Shown: positions 61,032 to 64,000 of the stretch, one piece after another
How the letters are laid out: each line of letters opens with the position of its first letter
Position numbering within the stretch: position 1 is the stretch's first letter
Assembly (NCBI RefSeq): GCF_001050035.1
Contig: NZ_CVTA01000064.1
Location: forward strand, 1 to 64,000
Length of the DNA: 64,000 bases
From: Mycolicibacterium komanii
GTDB lineage: Bacteria; Actinomycetota; Actinomycetes; Mycobacteriales; Mycobacteriaceae
Direction: 5' to 3'
Notes under the pieces: generated by a model
What the model saw: the letters and a program-made list of their open reading frames with translations, nothing else
Told to the model about the DNA's origin: nothing
Databases searched by the model: none
Made by a program: the position numbers and the translations under genes

Positions 61032-61906
61032 GCCAGCAGAGTCAGGACGATCCAACCCGCGACGGCCGACGGAAGCATGGCGTCGATGCGGTCCATGATG
61101 CCGCCGTGACCCGGCAGCAGAGTGCCCATGTCCTTGATCCCAAGATCGCGTTTGACCTGCGATTCGACCAGGTCGCCGAGCACACCGGTGATCACGAGCA
61201 TCAGGCCGAGCGGCACGCCGACCCAGGCCGGCTTGTCGAGCAGGAACGTCACCGACACCACCGCCGCGGCGATGCCGAACACCATCGAACCGCCCAGCCC
61301 CTCCCAGGACTTCTTCGGGCTGATCGCCGGGGCCATCAGATGCTTGCCGAACAGCACCCCGGCTACGTAGCCGCCGATGTCGGCGAACACGACGGTGGCG
61401 ATCACCGTGAAAACCCGTCCGCCGCCGTGGTCCTGGAAGATCAACACCGCACTGAAGCTGGCGAACAGCGGCACCCACGTCGACAGCAATACCGAGGCGG
61501 CGATGTCGCGCAGGTAGTTGACGGGCTGGTGGCGTAACCCGTGCCCGACGAGCCGCCACACCATGCAGACGACGATCGTCCCGCCGTAGGCGCCGAGCAC
61601 CCCGGCCGGGCCGAACGGCCAGCTCAGCCAGATCATCGCCTGGCCGCCCAGCAGCAATGGAACCGCGGGAAGGTCGTAGCCGGCCTCACGCAGCCTGCGG
61701 ATCACCTCATGGGTGGCGATCGGGATGAACACCGCCAGCACGGGCAGCCAGCCGATCGGCCAGAAGATGAGGGTGCCGATCGCCAAGGCGCCGAGTAGGA
61801 CGCCGACCCCGATCGCGGCGGGCAGGTCACGACCCGCCCGCGACTTCTTCTTGGGCGGTTCGTCGACCGGCGTCTCTGCCACGGGACTCTTGTGCTGTTC
61901 GGTCAC
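61028..61906 (-). CDS. cdsA: Phosphatidate cytidylyltransferase
   Basis: The 292-residue polytopic membrane enzyme makes CDP-diacylglycerol from CTP and phosphatidate, the precursor of all mycobacterial phospholipids. It has the family signature near the C-terminus, VKRDLGIKDMG followed by PGHGGIMDRIDAMLPS. The N-terminal 25 residues are a hydrophilic Lys/Glu/Pro leader. The GTG start shares one base with the frr stop. It is the Rv2881c counterpart. Confidence 0.95.
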   Translation of the reverse strand: MTEQHKSPVAETPVDEPPKKKSRAGRDLPAAIGVGVLLGALAIGTLIFWPIGWLPVLAVFIPIATHEVIRRLREAGYDLPAVPLLLGGQAMIWLSWPFGPAGVLGAYGGTIVVCMVWRLVGHGLRHQPVNYLRDIAASVLLSTWVPLFASFSAVLIFQDHGGGRVFTVIATVVFADIGGYVAGVLFGKHLMAPAISPKKSWEGLGGSMVFGIAAAVVSVTFLLDKPAWVGVPLGLMLVITGVLGDLVESQVKRDLGIKDMGTLLPGHGGIMDRIDAMLPSAVAGWIVLTLLA

Positions 61907-62463
61907 TAGACCTCCAGCAGCTCGCCTTCTTTGTGCTTGACGAGTTCGTCGATCTGGTGGGTGTAGGTGGCGGTGGACTTGTCGAGATCCTTCTCCGCGC
62001 GGGCCACCTCGTCCTCGCCCGCCTCGCCGTCCTTCTTGATGCGGTGCAACTCCTCCATGGCCTTGCGGCGGATGTTACGCACCGCGACCTTGGCGTCCTC
62101 GCCCTTGGCCTTGGCCTGCTTGACCAGATCGCGGCGACGCTCCTCGGTGAGCTGCGGAATGGCGACGCGGATGACGTTGCCGTCGTTGGTGGGGTTCACG
62201 CCGAGATCGGAGTTGCGGATCGCATCCTCGATGTGGCGCAGCTGGTTGGCCTCATAGGGCTTGATCACCACCAGCCTGGCCTCGGGCACGTTGATGCTCG
62301 ACAGCTGCGTGATCGGCGTCGGTGACCCGTAGTAGTCGACGTTGACGCGGGCGAACATCGCCGGGTTGGCGCGACCGGTGCGGATGGAGGACAGGTCGTC
62401 GCGTGCGACCGACACCGCCTTCTCCATCTTCTCCTCGGCATCGAAGAGGGTTTCGTCGATCAC
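61906..62463 (-). CDS. frr: Ribosome recycling factor
   Basis: The 185-residue RRF has the two-domain pattern: [32 protein letters not shown] and the C-terminal [29 protein letters not shown]. It splits post-termination ribosomes with EF-G. The order pyrH-frr-cdsA is conserved in bacteria, and cdsA shares one base with its stop. The gap to pyrH is 72 bp. Confidence 0.97.
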   Translation of the reverse strand: MIDETLFDAEEKMEKAVSVARDDLSSIRTGRANPAMFARVNVDYYGSPTPITQLSSINVPEARLVVIKPYEANQLRHIEDAIRNSDLGVNPTNDGNVIRVAIPQLTEERRRDLVKQAKAKGEDAKVAVRNIRRKAMEELHRIKKDGEAGEDEVARAEKDLDKSTATYTHQIDELVKHKEGELLEV

Positions 62464-62535
62464 GTCCTTCTCCTTCGTCTGTGCGCGTCGGTCACTCCTC
62501 GCGCGTACGCATCCGCAAACGCCCGCGCACGTGTG

Positions 62536-63318
62536 TCAGGTGGTGACCAGTGTTCCGATCTTCTCACCCGCGACCGCCCGCGCGATATTGCCGTCCGTGA
62601 GCAGGTTGAACACCAGGATCGGCATGCCGTTGTCCATGCAGAGGCTGAACGCGGTCGCATCGGCGACCTTCAGGCCGCGGTCGATCACCTCGCGGTGGCT
62701 GATCGCGGTGAGCAGTTCGGCGTCGGGGTCCTGGCGCGGGTCGGCGGTGAACACACCGTCGACGGCCTTGGCCATGAGCACCACTTCGGCGCCGATCTCG
62801 AGCGCGCGCTGTGCGGCGGTGGTGTCGGTGGAGAAATAGGGCAGGCCCATGCCGGCCCCGAAGATCACGACGCGGCCCTTTTCGAGGTGCCGAACGGCCC
62901 GCAGCGGGATGTACGGCTCGGCGACCTGGCCCATGGTGATGGCAGTCTGCACCCGCGTCGCGATGCCTTCCTTCTCCAGGAAGTCCTGCAGCGCCAGGCT
63001 GTTCATCACGGTGCCGAGCATGCCCATGTAGTCGCTGCGGGTGCGCTCCATACCGCGCTGCTGCAACTGAGCGCCGCGGAAGAAGTTGCCCCCGCCGATG
63101 ACCACGGCGACCTGTACGCCGCTGCGGACTACTTCGGCGATCTGGCGCGCCACCAGGTGTACGACGTCCGGGTCGAGGCCCACTTCCCCACCGCCGAACA
63201 TCTCACCGCCCAGCTTGAGCAGCACCCTGCTGTACATGGGACGGATGGAACCTGACGCGGCGCCGTTGGGACTTGTCGAGTCCGGAGCCGCCTGACCGGC
63301 GACATTGGGGTCCGCCAT
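62536..63318 (-). CDS. pyrH: Uridylate kinase (UMP kinase)
   Basis: The 260-residue amino-acid-kinase-fold enzyme phosphorylates UMP to UDP. It has [23 protein letters not shown], the [14 protein letters not shown] helix and [12 protein letters not shown]. An Ala/Ser/Pro-rich N-terminal leader of about 25 residues precedes the core, as in other mycobacteria. AAGGAG is 4 bp before the ATG at 63318. First of the pyrH-frr-cdsA operon. Confidence 0.96.
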   Translation of the reverse strand: MADPNVAGQAAPDSTSPNGAASGSIRPMYSRVLLKLGGEMFGGGEVGLDPDVVHLVARQIAEVVRSGVQVAVVIGGGNFFRGAQLQQRGMERTRSDYMGMLGTVMNSLALQDFLEKEGIATRVQTAITMGQVAEPYIPLRAVRHLEKGRVVIFGAGMGLPYFSTDTTAAQRALEIGAEVVLMAKAVDGVFTADPRQDPDAELLTAISHREVIDRGLKVADATAFSLCMDNGMPILVFNLLTDGNIARAVAGEKIGTLVTT

Positions 63319-63379
63319 CCGACTCCTTACGGGTCTTCGCTGAGATCCCCCTCATCCTGCCTCATGGGCGGCGCCGCGG

Positions 63380-63403
63380 CGGCGAGTGGGTCGCGACTCG
63401 CCG
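63380..63403 (-). terminator. Hairpin after the methyltransferase gene
   Basis: An 8-bp perfect stem CGGCGAGT/ACTCGCCG with an 8-nt loop starts 2 bp beyond the methyltransferase stop. It would end that transcript before pyrH, so pyrH needs a promoter in 63319-63379. Confidence 0.6.
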
Positions 63404-63405
63404 AA

Positions 63406-64000
<595 letters not shown>

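Overview
The window comes from a high-GC actinobacterium, almost certainly a fast-growing mycobacterium (Mycolicibacterium type). The core genes follow the M. tuberculosis order Rv2859c to Rv2883c: puuD-like amidotransferase, glnA4, map, DUF1707 protein, penicillin-binding lipoprotein, GNAT, ispG, rip1, dxr, MPT83-like, DUF2631, rlmN, cdsA, frr, pyrH. Large accessory blocks interrupt this order. The vapBC/relFG toxin loci and the dipZ/mpt70 genes found there in M. tuberculosis are missing. Genes are packed with many 4-bp ATGA/GTGA overlaps. No intergenic stretch exceeds 300 bp. No tRNA, rRNA, CRISPR array, transposase or integrase was seen.

Region 1 (1-7.0 kb) handles nitrogen and osmolytes. 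A gamma-glutamyl-amine module (amidotransferase, GlnA4, ethanolamine-type permease) has a CAAAGGT inverted repeat in its divergent promoter. It is followed by asnO-ngg for the osmolyte N-acetylglutaminylglutamine amide, behind a sequence that fits a SigF promoter. Region 2 (7.0-19.4 kb) is mostly core: a map-cobQ-lipoprotein-hydrolase run, the penicillin-binding lipoprotein, the dxr-rip1-ispG-GNAT-GNAT run (one GNAT carries a GyrA-like helical segment), and an MPT83-like fasciclin lipoprotein.

Region 3 (19.4-28.2 kb) holds F420-type luciferase-like oxidoreductases, a photolyase, a mycofactocin-type SDR, DUF2631, a WS/DGAT acyltransferase and a DUF427 protein.

Region 4 (28.2-46.2 kb) is the most striking part: an apparent catabolic regulon. 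It includes two P450s (one with its ferredoxin), a Baeyer-Villiger monooxygenase, a Zn-type alcohol dehydrogenase, an SDR, an HpcH-type aldolase, an esterase, an SMP-30 lactonase, a thioesterase, an aldehyde dehydrogenase, a CoA-transferase, an acyl-CoA dehydrogenase and a kinase-fold protein. Its promoters share a 24-bp dyad, TKACA-N14-TGTAA. Five copies are in this block and one lies at 23.9 kb. Two paralogous TetR regulators with nearly identical recognition helices sit inside the cluster. The order of chemistries suggests hydroxylation, ketone formation, Baeyer-Villiger ring opening, hydrolysis, oxidation to an acid, CoA activation and beta-oxidation of an alicyclic or terpenoid substrate. 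The substrate is not known.

Region 5 (47.5-59.8 kb) contains a 10.4-kb block: MarR, glucose dehydrogenase, GH15 trehalase/glucoamylase, a mini-ORF with a membrane protein, a ThDP enzyme, an enolase-superfamily dehydratase, an FAD/Fe-S oxidoreductase and an ANTAR protein. A ~98-bp direct repeat bounds it exactly. The repeat reconstitutes the 3' end of the EamA transporter gene on one side and lies over the 3' end of the LLM oxidoreductase gene on the other, so the block looks like a discrete insertion. The window ends with an ICMT-like methyltransferase/TetR pair with twin operators, then cdsA-frr-pyrH and a partial SAM methyltransferase.
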